A stretch of 64,000 nucleotides of DNA from Lysinibacillus sp. FSL M8-0337 (GCF_038593855.1 NZ_CP151996.1:2852001-2916000); one strand, 5' to 3'; positions 16,921 to 27,187 are shown, numbered from the stretch's first letter. Made by a program: numbers and translations. The notes: generated from the letters alone by a model not told the origin.

Positions 16921-18384
16921 TTATGCTTTTTGATAACGAAGCACTGGTGTACGAGCAGCGCGCGTTTCGTCTAGACGAGATACGACTGTTGTATGTGGTG
17001 CTTCTTGTACGATCGATGGGTTTTCTTCTGCTTCTTTGGCGATTTGAATCATAATGTCGCAGAAAGCATCTAATGTTTCTTTTGATTCTGTTTCTGTAGG
17101 CTCGATCATTAACGCTTCTTCCACATTGAGTGGGAAGTACGTTGTTGGTGGATGGTAGCCGAAGTCTAACAGACGTTTTGCGATATCTAATGTACGAACG
17201 CCCAGTTTCTTTTGACGACGACCAGATAATACAAATTCATGCTTGCAATGACGGTTATATGGTAGGTCGTAGAATGGCTCTAGGCGACGCATCATGTAGT
17301 TTGCGTTGAGTACAGCATATTCGGTAACAGCTTTTAAGCCATCAGGACCCATCGTACGGATATACGTATACGCACGTACGTTAATGCCGAAGTTGCCATA
17401 GTAAGGTTTTACGCGACCAATGGACTGTGGGCGCTCGTAATCGAAGTGGTATGTGCCATCTTCTGTACGGACAAGAACTGGTTTTGGTAGGAATGGGATT
17501 AAATCAGCCTTTACGCCTACTGGACCTGAACCTGGACCACCGCCACCGTGTGGACCTGTAAATGTTTTGTGTAAGTTTAAGTGTACACAGTCAAAGCCCA
17601 TATCGCCAGGACGTGCTTTACTCATTACGGCATTTAAGTTAGCGCCATCGTAGTATACTTTCCCGCCAACTTCATGAATAAGCTCTGCCATTTCGATAAT
17701 ATTTTCTTCGAATAGACCTAGTGTATTTGGGTTTGTTAACATTAATGCTGCTGTGTCTGGCCCTACTACTTTACGTAAATCCTCGATATCGACTAAGCCG
17801 TTTTCATCAGATTTAACTGTAATTGTTTCAAAGCCTGCAACTGTTGCTGATGCTGGATTTGTACCGTGTGCAGAGTCAGGAACGATGACTTTATTACGAT
17901 GTCCTTCGCCGTTTGCTTCATGGAAAGCACGAATCATCATTAATGCTGTCCATTCACCATGCGCACCTGCCGCTGGTTGTAATGTGACTTCATCCATCCC
18001 TGTAATTTCGACTAAAGACGTTTGCAGTTCATAAAGAAGTTCCATTGCACCTTGAACTGTAGATTCATCTTGTAATGGGTGTACATTGGCAAAGCCAGAT
18101 AGACGTGCCACTGACTCATTGATTTTTGGATTATACTTCATCGTACATGAACCAAGTGGATAGAAGCCAGAGTCTACACCGTGGTTACGACGAGATAATG
18201 CTGTATAATGACGCATAATATCAAGCTCAGAAACTTCTGGTAACTCCGCCGCTTCTTCACGAATACAGTTTGCAGGAAGTAAATCCGCAAGATCGATTTC
18301 TGGTACATCTAACGCTTCTAAGCTATACCCTACGCGACCTTCTTTTGTAATTTCAAAAATGAGTGATTGATTTTCGTTATGCAT
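16921..18384 (-). CDS. gcvPB: Glycine dehydrogenase (decarboxylating) subunit 2
   Basis: 487 residues, the PLP-carrying half of the split P-protein of the glycine cleavage system. The cofactor-binding [18 protein letters not shown] segment is present, with [13 protein letters not shown] near the N-terminus. The chosen ATG at 18384 overlaps the gcvPA stop by eight bases (ATGCATAA) with GGGGG upstream. The longer open frame lies inside gcvPA. It decarboxylates glycine and passes the aminomethyl group to lipoyl-GcvH; no gcvH is visible here. Split gcvPA/gcvPB is normal in Bacilli. Confidence 0.97.
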   Translation of the reverse strand: MHNENQSLIFEITKEGRVGYSLEALDVPEIDLADLLPANCIREEAAELPEVSELDIMRHYTALSRRNHGVDSGFYPLGSCTMKYNPKINESVARLSGFANVHPLQDESTVQGAMELLYELQTSLVEITGMDEVTLQPAAGAHGEWTALMMIRAFHEANGEGHRNKVIVPDSAHGTNPASATVAGFETITVKSDENGLVDIEDLRKVVGPDTAALMLTNPNTLGLFEENIIEMAELIHEVGGKVYYDGANLNAVMSKARPGDMGFDCVHLNLHKTFTGPHGGGGPGSGPVGVKADLIPFLPKPVLVRTEDGTYHFDYERPQSIGRVKPYYGNFGINVRAYTYIRTMGPDGLKAVTEYAVLNANYMMRRLEPFYDLPYNRHCKHEFVLSGRRQKKLGVRTLDIAKRLLDFGYHPPTTYFPLNVEEALMIEPTETESKETLDAFCDIMIQIAKEAEENPSIVQEAPHTTVVSRLDETRAARTPVLRYQKA

Positions 18385-19723
18385 TGAGAGCCCCCATTTC
18401 TGCAACAAGTGCATCAATTTCTTCCTTCGTGCGTAATTCTGTGACAGCGATTAGTACATGTTGCTTCAGTGAATCGTATGTTTGACCTAATGGATAACCG
18501 CCGATAATGCCTTTTTCAAGTAAGCCTTTGTTGATTTCTTTCACGCATTTATTTGTTTTTACAACGATTTCGTTAAAGTGTGCACCTTGGAATGCCACTG
18601 TAAAGCCTGCCGCTTCAAAAGCATTTTTTGCGTAGCGTGTTTTCGCAATATTTTGCATGGCCATTTCGCGTACGCCTTGCTTGCCTAAAGCAGTCATCGC
18701 AACAGATGCTGCTAGAGCTAACAGCGCTTGGTTTGAACAAATATTCGATGTTGCTTTGTCGCGACGAATATGCTGTTCACGCGCTTGTAGTGTTAACACA
18801 TAACCACGACGACCTTCACCATCTACTGTTTCCCCAACAAGACGACCAGGCACTTTACGCATTAATTTTGTTGTCACAGCGAAGAATCCACAGTGTGGAC
18901 CGCCGAAGCTTTCCGCAATACCAAATACTTGTGCATCGCCAACGCAAATATCGGCACCAAGCTTACCTGGTGGTGTCAAAATTCCTAGTGCAAGTGGGTT
19001 AGATGATACAACAAATAAACTTTTCGCATCATGTGCAATATCTCCGATAACTTGTAAATCTTCTACTTGACCGAAGAAGTTTGGATACTGTGCAATAACA
19101 GCCGCTGTATTTTCATCAATCAGCTCTTTTAAAGCTTCTACATCTGTGACACCATCTTTATGAGGAATTGTAACGATGTCAATTGATTGACCGTATGCAT
19201 ATGTAGCAACGACATCACGATATTCAGGGTGAACCGTTTCAGATACTAAAATTTTCTTACGACGTGTATGACCTGCAGCTAGCATCCCTGCTTCAGCCAG
19301 TGCTGTTCCGCCGTCATACATAGAAGAGTTGGCAAGATCCATGCCTGTAAGCTCCGCGATCATTGTTTGGAATTCAAAAATCGCTTGTAATTCCCCTTGT
19401 GAAATTTCAGGTTGGTACGGAGTATAGGCTGTATAAAATTCTGAACGAGAAATGACATGGTCTACGATAATCGGTTTATAGTGATTGTAGACACCTGCAC
19501 CTAAAAATGATACGTTCGCATTTGTATCTTTATTTTTTGCAGCGAGTGCCGATAACTCTTTTAAAAGTGCTGATTCTGATTTTGCTTCTTTAATATCATA
19601 AAGGCCTTTGAAACGTACTTTTTCAGGAATATCCTCGAATAACTCATCGACTGACGATACACCAACTACGTCTAACATGTCTTGTTTGTCTTGCTCCGTC
19701 ATTGGTAAATAACGATGTTTCAT
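18377..19723 (-). CDS. gcvPA: Glycine dehydrogenase (decarboxylating) subunit 1
   Basis: 448 residues, full length for the family. Recognisable segments are [17 protein letters not shown] at the start, [32 protein letters not shown] and [13 protein letters not shown]. It pairs with GcvPB to form the P-protein of glycine cleavage. The gene lies 25 bases after gcvT and overlaps gcvPB, so the three form one operon under the upstream glycine riboswitch. Confidence 0.97.
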   Translation of the reverse strand: MKHRYLPMTEQDKQDMLDVVGVSSVDELFEDIPEKVRFKGLYDIKEAKSESALLKELSALAAKNKDTNANVSFLGAGVYNHYKPIIVDHVISRSEFYTAYTPYQPEISQGELQAIFEFQTMIAELTGMDLANSSMYDGGTALAEAGMLAAGHTRRKKILVSETVHPEYRDVVATYAYGQSIDIVTIPHKDGVTDVEALKELIDENTAAVIAQYPNFFGQVEDLQVIGDIAHDAKSLFVVSSNPLALGILTPPGKLGADICVGDAQVFGIAESFGGPHCGFFAVTTKLMRKVPGRLVGETVDGEGRRGYVLTLQAREQHIRRDKATSNICSNQALLALAASVAMTALGKQGVREMAMQNIAKTRYAKNAFEAAGFTVAFQGAHFNEIVVKTNKCVKEINKGLLEKGIIGGYPLGQTYDSLKQHVLIAVTELRTKEEIDALVAEMGALNA

Positions 19724-19748
19724 AAATGTAGGTCCCTCTTTTCAAATT

Positions 19749-20852
19749 TTATTTTGAACGCTTGTAAAACGGTGTTTCAACTGTTACTACCTTTAAGTGC
19801 TTACCACGAATTTCGATTTCCAATTCTGTTCCGATAGTTGCGAATTGGCTGTCAATTAAGGCGTTACCAACATTACGTTTTGAAGAAGGAAGCTGTGTAC
19901 CTGTTGTCACTTCACCGATTTCTTGACCATCCTTGAACACTTTGTAACCATGACGTGGAATCCCTTTATCAATCATTTCAATACCGACAATTTTACGCGC
20001 TAAACCATTCTCTTTTTGAGCCACTAACGCATCATGCCCAATGAAGTCATCTTTATTCAATTTCACAGCAAAGCCAATGCCCGCTTCAAGTGGTGAAATT
20101 GTAGCAGAAAGTTCCTGCCCATAAAGTGGCAGACCCGCTTCAAAGCGCAATGTATCACGGCAACCTAAGCCTGCTGGCACAACGCCTTTGTCTTTTCCTG
20201 CATCTAAAATAATAGCCCAAAGAGCTTTAATATCCGCTGGAGCACCGTATAACTCAAAACCATCTTCACCCGTGTAACCACTGCGAGAGACTAACGCTTT
20301 ATGTCCTGCAATGTCAACATGCTCTTGGAAGCGGAAATATTTAATCGCACTTACATCCGTAGCCGTTAATGATTGAAGAAGCTCTTCTGCAAGTGGTCCT
20401 TGTAAAGCGATTTGTGCAAATGCTTCGGATTGATTGTCAATTGTGACATCATACTGATGTTGATTTTCCATCATCCAATCAAAGTCTTTTTCAATATTGG
20501 CTGCGTTGACACATAGTAAATAATGATTATCTGCAAGTTTGTAAGTTAATAAATCATCGACAACGCCACCATCTTCATAGCACATTGCATTGTATTGCGC
20601 TTGACCAGTAGCAATTTTAGCGATGTCATTGGACAAAAGATTTTGTAAAAACGCTAGTGCATCTGGACCTGTTACTAAAATTTCGCCCATATGAGACACA
20701 TCAAATAAGCCTGCACGATTACGCACTGCATCATGTTCTTCTTTTATAGAAGTAAATTGTACTGGTAATTCCCATCCACCGAAGTCAATTGTTTTACCAC
20801 CATACTTTGCGTATTCGTCAAATAGAGGTGTACGTTTTAATTCATTCGTCAT
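19749..20852 (-). CDS. gcvT: Glycine cleavage system T protein (aminomethyltransferase)
   Basis: 367 residues. The folate-binding T-protein fold is evident from [51 protein letters not shown] and [23 protein letters not shown]. It moves the one-carbon unit from aminomethyl-GcvH to tetrahydrofolate. It is the first gene of the operon and follows a tandem glycine riboswitch, so it should be induced by excess glycine. Confidence 0.98.
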   Translation of the reverse strand: MTNELKRTPLFDEYAKYGGKTIDFGGWELPVQFTSIKEEHDAVRNRAGLFDVSHMGEILVTGPDALAFLQNLLSNDIAKIATGQAQYNAMCYEDGGVVDDLLTYKLADNHYLLCVNAANIEKDFDWMMENQHQYDVTIDNQSEAFAQIALQGPLAEELLQSLTATDVSAIKYFRFQEHVDIAGHKALVSRSGYTGEDGFELYGAPADIKALWAIILDAGKDKGVVPAGLGCRDTLRFEAGLPLYGQELSATISPLEAGIGFAVKLNKDDFIGHDALVAQKENGLARKIVGIEMIDKGIPRHGYKVFKDGQEIGEVTTGTQLPSSKRNVGNALIDSQFATIGTELEIEIRGKHLKVVTVETPFYKRSK

Positions 20853-21010
20853 TACTATTGCCTCCTTATTGTTCGTATCATTTTACTGGTAGTAGTTCGT
20901 CTGCTTTTTTGATATTTAAGCGCATACGCCGTAAGTACGCTAAGGCAGTTATCCTTTGTTAGCAAATGAAAAACTATGTGCCCGATTGTACTTTGACAGA
21001 TGTTTAGACA

Positions 21011-21050
21011 TAAAAAAAGACAGACGAACCCCTTTTCGGGATTCTCTGTC
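21011..21050 (-). terminator. Riboswitch-controlled terminator before gcvT
   Basis: On the minus strand a stem GACAGAGAATCCC / GGGGTTCGTCTGTC with small bulges is followed by seven Ts. It directly follows the second glycine aptamer and would be the expression platform. Confidence 0.85.
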
Positions 21051-21240
21051 CTTGCACCTGAAAGTTACACCAATCTAACTCGCATTGCGAAAATGCCAAT
21101 CAGTAGGCTTTCCCCTTTGGTGGCTGTTGTATTACAGCTCTCTCCAGAGTTGCGTCTTGTACGAGTCCTTTTACCTGAGAGATTCATAGCCCTTTGCTAC
21201 TTGCTCCTTCGGTGGCGTCTACACGCGCTCTCCCCGTACA
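21045..21240 (-). promoter_or_regulatory. Tandem glycine riboswitch
   Basis: Two consecutive glycine-aptamer cores are readable on the minus strand. The first has GGGGAGAGCG, GCCACCGAAGGAGCAA and ATCTCTCAGGTAAAAGGAC. The second has CTCTGGAGAGA, CACCAAAGGGGAAAG and TTTCAGGTGCAAGGACAGAG. The hallmark GGAGAG, CCGAAGG/CAAAGGGG and CAGGNNNAAGGAC elements occur in both copies. The last core runs into the terminator stem, which suggests an ON switch: glycine binding frees gcvT transcription. Confidence 0.95.
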
Positions 21241-21390
21241 ATCATCCGCCCAAGAATGCTCTTGGTACTATTTAGTATTCAATGTACAAAAAGTTATCTT
21301 ATTAGTCTATATCCTAACATTGATTGCATTGAAAAGGCAAACATTTTTTAATTTAACTTAAAAGACGAATATTACAGTCATCTAAATCAA

Positions 21391-21906
21391 TCATCGTTCG
21401 CTTTTTAATCTTTTTACTTGAAATACTAAATACTCTAGAATATGCCGAATCGTTCTACCTTCTGTCAGCACTTGAATATGTCCTGCATCGCGATAAAACT
21501 TTCTTCTGTAATGATACAGCTCCTCTAACTCTTCCTTGGTCGAGCTTTGTACTATTGGTCGATTTGGATCATGCTGTATTCGTTTATAAATATCATCGAA
21601 TGTCGCATCTAAAAAGAATACAAGTCCACTGCGTCTCATAATTTTTCGGTTTTCCCCATTTATCGCTACACCGCCACCTGTAGAGATAATACATGCCTCG
21701 TCGCGGAAATTTTTCAAAAATTCCGTTTCTATTTCACGGAAACGAGCCTCTCCATACTTCTCAAAAATTTGTGGAATCGTCATTCCCTGCTGTCTGACAA
21801 TTTCATGATCCATATCATAGTAGGGTAATTTTAATAAATAGCTTAACCGTCTACCTAACGCACTCTTCCCGCAGCCCATAAAGCCAACTAAATATATTTT
21901 TCGCAT
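21391..21906 (-). CDS. aroK: Shikimate kinase
   Basis: 171 residues. The Walker A loop GFMGCGKSALG, the YDMD shikimate-binding motif, the FREIE segment, STGGGVA and the lid segment PNRP are all present. It phosphorylates shikimate at O3 in aromatic amino-acid synthesis. I chose ATG 21906 with AAGGTGATTCGA before it over the GTG at 21915. It lies after comGG on the same strand. Confidence 0.95.
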   Translation of the reverse strand: MRKIYLVGFMGCGKSALGRRLSYLLKLPYYDMDHEIVRQQGMTIPQIFEKYGEARFREIETEFLKNFRDEACIISTGGGVAINGENRKIMRRSGLVFFLDATFDDIYKRIQHDPNRPIVQSSTKEELEELYHYRRKFYRDAGHIQVLTEGRTIRHILEYLVFQVKRLKSER

Positions 21907-21922
21907 TCGAATCACCTTCTTA

Positions 21923-22123
21923 CTACGATTCTACACTGTCTGACAAAATTTGTCCTAATAAATTTATCGTAGCTCGAACATTCATCTTTTCTAACCCATC
22001 ATATGTTCGAAACTGAATCTCATAAGACATGCAATACGTAAGAACAAAAGTAGTTACAAAAAATAATAATGCAATTGTGATTAAAAAAACAGCCCCTCTG
22101 TCATTTTTCAATAATTGGTACAA
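21923..22123 (-). CDS. comGG: Competence pseudopilin-like protein ComGG
   Basis: 66 residues from a TTG start overlapping the end of comGF. A short basic N-terminus and NDRGAVFLITIALLFF hydrophobic helix fit a minor pseudopilin. Position +5 after the processing Gly is not Glu, as in many ComGG/GspK-type minor pilins. It is shorter than B. subtilis ComGG (124 residues), so it may be a reduced form. The assignment rests mainly on its position as the last gene of the comG operon. Confidence 0.7.
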   Translation of the reverse strand: MYQLLKNDRGAVFLITIALLFFVTTFVLTYCMSYEIQFRTYDGLEKMNVRATINLLGQILSDSVES

Positions 22124-22526
22124 AATAGGTCCGCTCCTTCTTTAAACCGCTTGGAAATTCGACAGCGATTGTCAGTTCATTGCCACTCATTTGAAACTGG
22201 CAATTGTTTATCCCCACAAGCATCGGGACATGACCACCATTCACTCTTTGTCGAATCATATTATGATAGCAGTCAAAATACTGCCATGTATTGGCTGTTT
22301 GAAGCATGATCGTTCTTTGATTTTGCCTTACCGATAAGGAAGTAGCATTGGCCAAATTCGTACTCATTTCGAAAACAAATAACTCCCATTTTGAATGTTC
22401 ATCCGTCATGATAGAAGTTTTGATTGTAAGAGCCCACAGAATAATCAAGATGAAAACATGGCAAACGAGCACAAAGACGACCATTTGAATCAGTGCTTCC
22501 AATAAAGTATATCCTTTGTCGTTCAT
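22101..22526 (-). CDS. comGF: Competence minor pseudopilin ComGF
   Basis: 141 residues. The prepilin peptidase site NDKG|YTLLEALIQM starts the chain, followed by a 25-residue hydrophobic helix. The rest is a beta-rich domain with DCYHNMIRQRVNGG and NNCQFQ segments typical of ComGF. AGGTGAA precedes the ATG, and both ends overlap neighbouring com genes. It is part of the transformation pilus. Confidence 0.9.
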   Translation of the reverse strand: MNDKGYTLLEALIQMVVFVLVCHVFILIILWALTIKTSIMTDEHSKWELFVFEMSTNLANATSLSVRQNQRTIMLQTANTWQYFDCYHNMIRQRVNGGHVPMLVGINNCQFQMSGNELTIAVEFPSGLKKERTYFVPIIEK

Positions 22527-22837
22527 CGAATTTCACCTGCTAATTCAATACACTTTTCACGCAGTTCTCTTGTATTTTGAAATGTGACACATATTTTCTG
22601 TCCATCAAATAGCCAATGATACTCTACATCGTCAATCGTTTTTACTCCTGCGACTTGCTGGAAATAACGATATTGCTTTAATCCTTCATAAGCCGTTTCG
22701 GCAGCGGCAACTTCAAGCTTTTGATGATAGAGGGTTGTTTTCATTGTGTAGCTAATCGGAATTAACGTCGAGCATAACAGCATTACAATAACAACAGAAA
22801 CAATTGTTTCAACAAAGGAGTAGCCCATTTCATTCAT
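22523..22837 (-). CDS. comGE: Competence minor pseudopilin ComGE
   Basis: 104 residues with a type IV prepilin start, NEMG|YSFVETIVSVVIVML, then a short globular domain with two Cys that could form a disulfide (residues ~84 and ~95). It overlaps comGD by four bases and comGF by four bases. The order within the operon gives the name. Confidence 0.85.
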   Translation of the reverse strand: MNEMGYSFVETIVSVVIVMLLCSTLIPISYTMKTTLYHQKLEVAAAETAYEGLKQYRYFQQVAGVKTIDDVEYHWLFDGQKICVTFQNTRELREKCIELAGEIR

Positions 22838-23274
22838 TCGACTCTCATTCTCCCTCGTCCTAGCGTTATGACTACTTTTTTAAGCCCCTGAGGTGTATGA
22901 AAATAAAGTGTCCCTGGCGTCATCATATTACCGATAAAGTTAAAGCGCACAGTATAAACGTTTGTCCCCTCTGTCAATAGTTCTACCCCTTTTGGAAAGG
23001 GGCGAGTATATACTGTTGTAAAAAAATCTTTTTTAATACTGTAACGTTGTAAGTGTGGTTCAAATTTGATAAATATATAATCCTTGTGGTGCATACTATA
23101 CGTTTGCAAATAGTGAAGATCTAATTGCATTTGCATAAAAAAGCGTTCCACTTCTTTTGCTTCAGCTACTTTCACTGATAATTTTGTCACAATAGCCGTT
23201 AATGACATTACTATAAATAACACCATGACCATTTCAAGCAGCGTATAACCTTGTTCATTTTTAATGCGATTCAT
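22834..23274 (-). CDS. comGD: Competence minor pseudopilin ComGD
   Basis: 146 residues. NEQG|YTLLEMVMVLFIVMSL is a clear prepilin cleavage site and hydrophobic helix. A helix follows with an FMQMQLDLHYLQTYS stretch, then a beta domain. It overlaps comGC and comGE by four bases each. Confidence 0.92.
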   Translation of the reverse strand: MNRIKNEQGYTLLEMVMVLFIVMSLTAIVTKLSVKVAEAKEVERFFMQMQLDLHYLQTYSMHHKDYIFIKFEPHLQRYSIKKDFFTTVYTRPFPKGVELLTEGTNVYTVRFNFIGNMMTPGTLYFHTPQGLKKVVITLGRGRMRVE

Positions 23275-23612
23275 TGTCCATCAACCTCTGCTGTAGAGGA
23301 TTTTTTTGCTAATTGCACTTCTCCTTTAGTGGTAATCACGATCTTTTCCTTATTTGGGCAAGTCGTTCCCTGCTCTTTTAAATATCCTTTTGCCACTAAA
23401 TCGTCTAATGAAGGATACTCCATAAAATCTACCCGATAAGCCTCAACTTGTCCTTGTACCATCGATATATATGCAGCACATCCTTTTTCATCAATCGTCG
23501 CAAAATGTTTTGTAACATTCGGAATTGTAATAAGTATTAAAACGGAAATAATTAACAGAACAATTAACATTTCAATTAAAGTAAATCCAGCTTCTTGTTG
23601 TATATGTTTCAT
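23271..23612 (-). CDS. comGC: Competence major pseudopilin ComGC
   Basis: 113 residues. The site EAG|FTLIEMLIVLLIISVL is canonical for a type IV major pilin, processed by ComC. The Cys residues (ISMVQ-side Cys near 41 and TTCPNK near 86) fit the known intramolecular disulfide of ComGC. AGGAGG lies before the ATG. It forms the bulk of the DNA-uptake pilus. Confidence 0.95.
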   Translation of the reverse strand: MKHIQQEAGFTLIEMLIVLLIISVLILITIPNVTKHFATIDEKGCAAYISMVQGQVEAYRVDFMEYPSLDDLVAKGYLKEQGTTCPNKEKIVITTKGEVQLAKKSSTAEVDGQ

Positions 23613-23623
23613 GATAGGTCCTC

Positions 23624-24706
23624 CTATATAAGTTCAATCATGTGATAAATCGGTAACAATAAACTGACATAGGCCGCAACAATACATAAAGCAATAAAAA
23701 CAAAAAACGTTGGTTGTACAAATGCAAGCAATCTTTGCAACAGGAGTTCTTGCTTTTCTAACAATAATTCACTATACAATACTAATTCCTTCCCTAAGTA
23801 ACCGCTTCGCTCCCCATGCTCTACAAACGTAGCAAAATCGTTTTGCCACACTGGAAGTAAAGTAACTGCCTGTGTTAACGTATCTCCAAAAGTAACCCTT
23901 TCCTTTATGCGACTAGCTAAAAAGCGTACATTCGGTTGGTACCGTTGTCGCTCTAAAATCTGCAAGCTTGCTTGTAAGGAAAAACCACTATGCAGCAAGC
24001 TACCCAAATAAGCAGCAAATTGTTTTGTAATGGTTAAGCGAAAATAGCTATTCATAATAGGTATTTTTAACATTATTTGGAGCTGTCTGGCAACAGGTAA
24101 CCTTTTTAGCATACGCTGAAAAATGATGCTACCTAAAGTCAAAACAAAAAGGACTACGATAAATACGTCTGGAACATGTAATAATAATTTAGATACGGCA
24201 ATAGACGACTGTTCCTCTGTTCCATAATCATTGCGACTTGTCACCATTGCTTCAATATTAGGAAAGAAAAACGTACGAAATAACAGGAACAACAACAATA
24301 AAAATACAATCAATACTACTGGATACAAAAGTAACTTCATTAGTTTTTTCTTAGTCTCTTGGCTCAACGTCATTTGCTTGGCCACACCATCTAATGCTTT
24401 AACTATATGTCCATTATGTTCAGCAATTGAAATGGCTACCAAATAATGCTTGGCTAATTGTAAAGTTTCAAATACACCTATAACACCTTTTCCTTGTTTA
24501 AGTGCTTCATCTACAAATTGTTGAACCTCCTCATAGTTTTTCACATGGTGTGGCAGCAGCATCGACACCGCTTGTGCAAACAAATAGCCTTCCTGTATTA
24601 AGACACTTAAACGCCTAATAAATTGTGCTTGTTCTTTTAATCGCCACTTTGTTGTTCTTTTATAATCCAGTTGTAGTTTGTCAATAAACGCTCTGAGCTG
24701 CAGCAT
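23624..24706 (-). CDS. comGB: Competence pilus inner-membrane platform protein ComGB
   Basis: 360 residues, PilC/GspF family. Two halves each have a cytoplasmic helical bundle and membrane helices: one near 130-150, one near 185-205 and one at ~330-352. FIRRLSVLIQEG and FAAYLGSLLHSGFSLQASL are the repeated GspF segments. It overlaps comGA by 26 bases. It anchors the ComGA motor to the pilus base. Confidence 0.95.
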   Translation of the reverse strand: MLQLRAFIDKLQLDYKRTTKWRLKEQAQFIRRLSVLIQEGYLFAQAVSMLLPHHVKNYEEVQQFVDEALKQGKGVIGVFETLQLAKHYLVAISIAEHNGHIVKALDGVAKQMTLSQETKKKLMKLLLYPVVLIVFLLLLFLLFRTFFFPNIEAMVTSRNDYGTEEQSSIAVSKLLLHVPDVFIVVLFVLTLGSIIFQRMLKRLPVARQLQIMLKIPIMNSYFRLTITKQFAAYLGSLLHSGFSLQASLQILERQRYQPNVRFLASRIKERVTFGDTLTQAVTLLPVWQNDFATFVEHGERSGYLGKELVLYSELLLEKQELLLQRLLAFVQPTFFVFIALCIVAAYVSLLLPIYHMIELI

Positions 24707-25703
24707 ATTGTTGCCTCATAATTTCTTCTTTTTGACCAGCCAACGTAAGACGATAAGGCATTGCATAATGCGATTTTTGTATCAAAGCTTGAATGGCATG
24801 ATCAAGGTCGCGATCACATAATATTTCAAATAATGCTCGTCTTTCCTCTTGCTGTTGCGGAATGTGTAGTAACATTTGTGCCACAATAGCAATTACTGTT
24901 TGACGAAGCTCTTCTGGTGACACCCCTAAATCTAAAAGACGATAGAGACAACTTACTGAATCCTTAGCGTGAATAGTTGACAGCACTAAATGACCTGTAA
25001 GAGCTGCCTCGATAGCAATTTTAGCTGTTTCTTGATCACGTATTTCACCGATCATAATCACGTCTGGCGAATGCCGCAAAATCGCTTTTAAGCCCGCCGC
25101 ATAAGTAATGCCAGCTCGTTCATTTACTTGAATTTGAAGAAGACTGACTTGTTGATTTTCTACAGGATCTTCTAATGAAATAACATGGCGTTGAAGCTCG
25201 CTAGAACAATGGTGTATTAAAGAGTACAAAGATGTTGTTTTACCAGTGCCCGTTGCGCCGCAAAACAATAAAATGCCTTGTTGATTGTCCACTAGCTTTG
25301 TTAACTTATCAGCTGCACATTTGGAATAGCTTAAGGATGTAAGTGGAAATGCGTGGTTTTGAAGTAGAAGCCGTATAATCAGGCTTTCTTTTAAATAAGC
25401 AGAAGGAAGTGTGGAAACGCGTAAAGCAAAACGATTTTGCTCCACTATTTTCTGAAAAGAGCCGCTTTGTGGTTTACGCCGCTCACTAATATCTAATGCT
25501 GCTAAAAATTTATAATAGGACACGATACGCTCGGCGAGTTCTGTGGGGAGCTCTCCTGCAGTCAGTAACTTATCATATTTTCGAAAATAGATTATATACC
25601 GATTTTCTTGCGGTATAAGTAATAAATCCGAAGCACCAAAATGATAGGCTTTCACTAAAAGATGCTCACTCTTTTGTTCTACAACAGATTCAAAAGTTTG
25701 CAT
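24681..25703 (-). CDS. comGA: Competence pilus assembly ATPase ComGA
   Basis: 340 residues of the PilB/GspE family, without the N1 domain as usual for ComGA. Walker A is GATGTGKTTSLYS, the Asp box ISLEDPVE, Walker B VIMIGEIRDQETA and the His box TGHLVLSTIHAKD. It powers pseudopilus assembly for DNA uptake. A GAAGGGG site precedes the ATG. It leads the comG operon. Confidence 0.97.
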   Translation of the reverse strand: MQTFESVVEQKSEHLLVKAYHFGASDLLLIPQENRYIIYFRKYDKLLTAGELPTELAERIVSYYKFLAALDISERRKPQSGSFQKIVEQNRFALRVSTLPSAYLKESLIIRLLLQNHAFPLTSLSYSKCAADKLTKLVDNQQGILLFCGATGTGKTTSLYSLIHHCSSELQRHVISLEDPVENQQVSLLQIQVNERAGITYAAGLKAILRHSPDVIMIGEIRDQETAKIAIEAALTGHLVLSTIHAKDSVSCLYRLLDLGVSPEELRQTVIAIVAQMLLHIPQQQEERRALFEILCDRDLDHAIQALIQKSHYAMPYRLTLAGQKEEIMRQQYAAAQSVY

Positions 25704-26027
25704 AATTACCCCTTCTTTCTAGTTCATTCGAATATGACCGCTCTATTCGTTATTTCCTAGTATAAAGAGGAACACGTTACGAGAAAAGCCCTTTTTCTAA
25801 AATAAAAATTTGATGGATATTTCACTAGTAAATGTAGATTTTTCTAAAAAGATTGTGGATAACATACAAATTTTCACAAATTATGAACAAAACATATGAA
25901 AAAGATAATATTTAAGCCTAAAGAATCTGTATCTTTTCCAATAATGCAATATAATAGAATCAGCATGATTTTTTTCCTAACTTTTCATTAACAGCATTTT
26001 TTCAAATAATACAATGAGGTGATGTAA
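25704..26027. promoter_or_regulatory. Divergent control region for comG and an ArsR/SufR-like regulator
   Basis: This AT-rich 324-base spacer separates divergent genes. One exact AAAA-N5-TTTT box (25784-25796) and a near match AAAA-N5-ATTT (25799-25811) resemble ComK half-sites, but their 15-bp centre spacing is not a standard ComK arrangement, so control by ComK is only suggested. Confidence 0.4.
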
Positions 26028-26738
26028 ATGATCCATCCATTAAAAATTACTAGTACTTTAGCCGACGAAACGAGGTACTCCATTTATGAGTATATTTTAA
26101 AAGAGAAAAAAACGGTAACAGTACAAAATATTGCTGATAAATTCAGCATCCATCCAAATGTTGCACGCCTTCACTTAACCAAGCTCTCAGAAATTAATAT
26201 TATTACTGCAGATTTCGCAAAAACCGGTAAAGGTGGACGACCTGGTCGTGTTTATAAGGCATCTGAAAAAGGTGTTTCACTAACATTCCCTAGACGTGAT
26301 GAAGAGCGCTTATTAAAATGGACGATCCAATTAGTACAAGAGTTAGGACCATCTGCTTTAACTAAATGTCAGGAAATTAGTTATCAAGATGGCTATCAAC
26401 AAATGAAAAATTATGTAAATGCTGAATTAAAACTAAATAACATGCTAACCTTCGAACAAAAGCTTCAGCTATTAACAGACAATGCTGCATTAATTGGCTA
26501 TACTCCACAAATACAGCAAACGGAAAAAGGGAAAAAAGTGATTTTCTCCATTTTTAATTGCCCATTCCAAGAGCAGCTTGATACCCACTCGGACATCGTT
26601 TGTACTTTACACGAATCTTACTTAAAAGGACAATTAAATGCATTATTCTCTAATAATGAATTTATCCAAATCGAAAGCATGGTACATAACTGCGATTTAT
26701 GCAAATATGAAATAAACGTGACAGAAATCGATAGCTAA
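26028..26738 (+). CDS. Winged-helix regulator with C-terminal cysteine cluster (SufR-like)
   Basis: 236 residues with GAGGTGATG before the ATG. The N-terminus is an ArsR/MarR-like winged helix (LADETRYSIYEYILKEK, NVARLHLTKLSEINII, GRPGRVYKAS). The C-terminal domain holds Cys in NCPF, VCTLH and HNCDLCKY, a spacing like the iron-sulfur ligand set of SufR-type regulators. It could sense Fe-S or redox state. It is divergent from comGA and upstream of yqgY. The family is common in Bacilli next to yqgY; its targets are not evident. Confidence 0.8.
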   Translation: MIHPLKITSTLADETRYSIYEYILKEKKTVTVQNIADKFSIHPNVARLHLTKLSEINIITADFAKTGKGGRPGRVYKASEKGVSLTFPRRDEERLLKWTIQLVQELGPSALTKCQEISYQDGYQQMKNYVNAELKLNNMLTFEQKLQLLTDNAALIGYTPQIQQTEKGKKVIFSIFNCPFQEQLDTHSDIVCTLHESYLKGQLNALFSNNEFIQIESMVHNCDLCKYEINVTEIDS

Positions 26739-26857
26739 TTTGTAAAATCCATTTGTTTGTCACAAAGAAGCAGAAGTTCCAGTTTACAGACACCTTTCAT
26801 ATCATTTATAATGAGTAAGAGATTATTGTGTCGTGGGCAAAAGGAGGGGAAATCTTC

Positions 26858-27100
26858 ATGGATAATATGTATAAAGTTATGGCATTCTGGACAGGTATTT
26901 TTGCAGTTATGTTCTACCTTGGTGGTATGAACGAGGTATCGCTATTATTCGTAGGTAATACAGGTTTATTCTTATTATTAGGCTTCTTGAACCTTTCAGA
27001 ACGTATGTACATGTACATTTTCGGAGCATATTTAACTGTATTCTTCGCTGGCTTCACGTACTATACAACATTCATTCACGTACCTGGTGGCGGTCATTAA
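26858..27100 (+). CDS. yqgY: Small membrane protein YqgY (DUF2626)
   Basis: 80 residues from ATG 26858 with GGAGGGG eight bases upstream. Three hydrophobic segments are present (residues ~7-22, 25-45 and 52-70). The ending FIHVPGGGH is typical of the DUF2626 family. The function is unknown. It is convergent with yqgX and ends before a strong terminator. Confidence 0.9.
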   Translation: MDNMYKVMAFWTGIFAVMFYLGGMNEVSLLFVGNTGLFLLLGFLNLSERMYMYIFGAYLTVFFAGFTYYTTFIHVPGGGH

Positions 27101-27111
27101 TACAAAAAATC

Positions 27112-27145
27112 GCGTGTCTCAACAATCTTGAGACACGCTTTTTTT
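27112..27145 (+). terminator. Terminator after yqgY
   Basis: A perfect 11-bp stem GCGTGTCTCAA / TTGAGACACGC is followed by seven Ts. Confidence 0.92.
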
Positions 27146-27187
27146 ATTCCCTATCGCTTTAACTAACCCTTGCCGTTTAAACCTCCG

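Noticed and set aside
16783..16974. 63-codon plus-strand frame near the gcvPB end
   Set aside because: It runs across the gcvPB terminator and into antisense of gcvPB; no SD.
17453..18034. Long plus-strand frames inside gcvPB
   Set aside because: Antisense shadows of a well-identified gene; composition reflects the opposite strand.
21000..21275. 91-codon plus-strand frame
   Set aside because: It lies wholly over the glycine riboswitch on the opposite strand.
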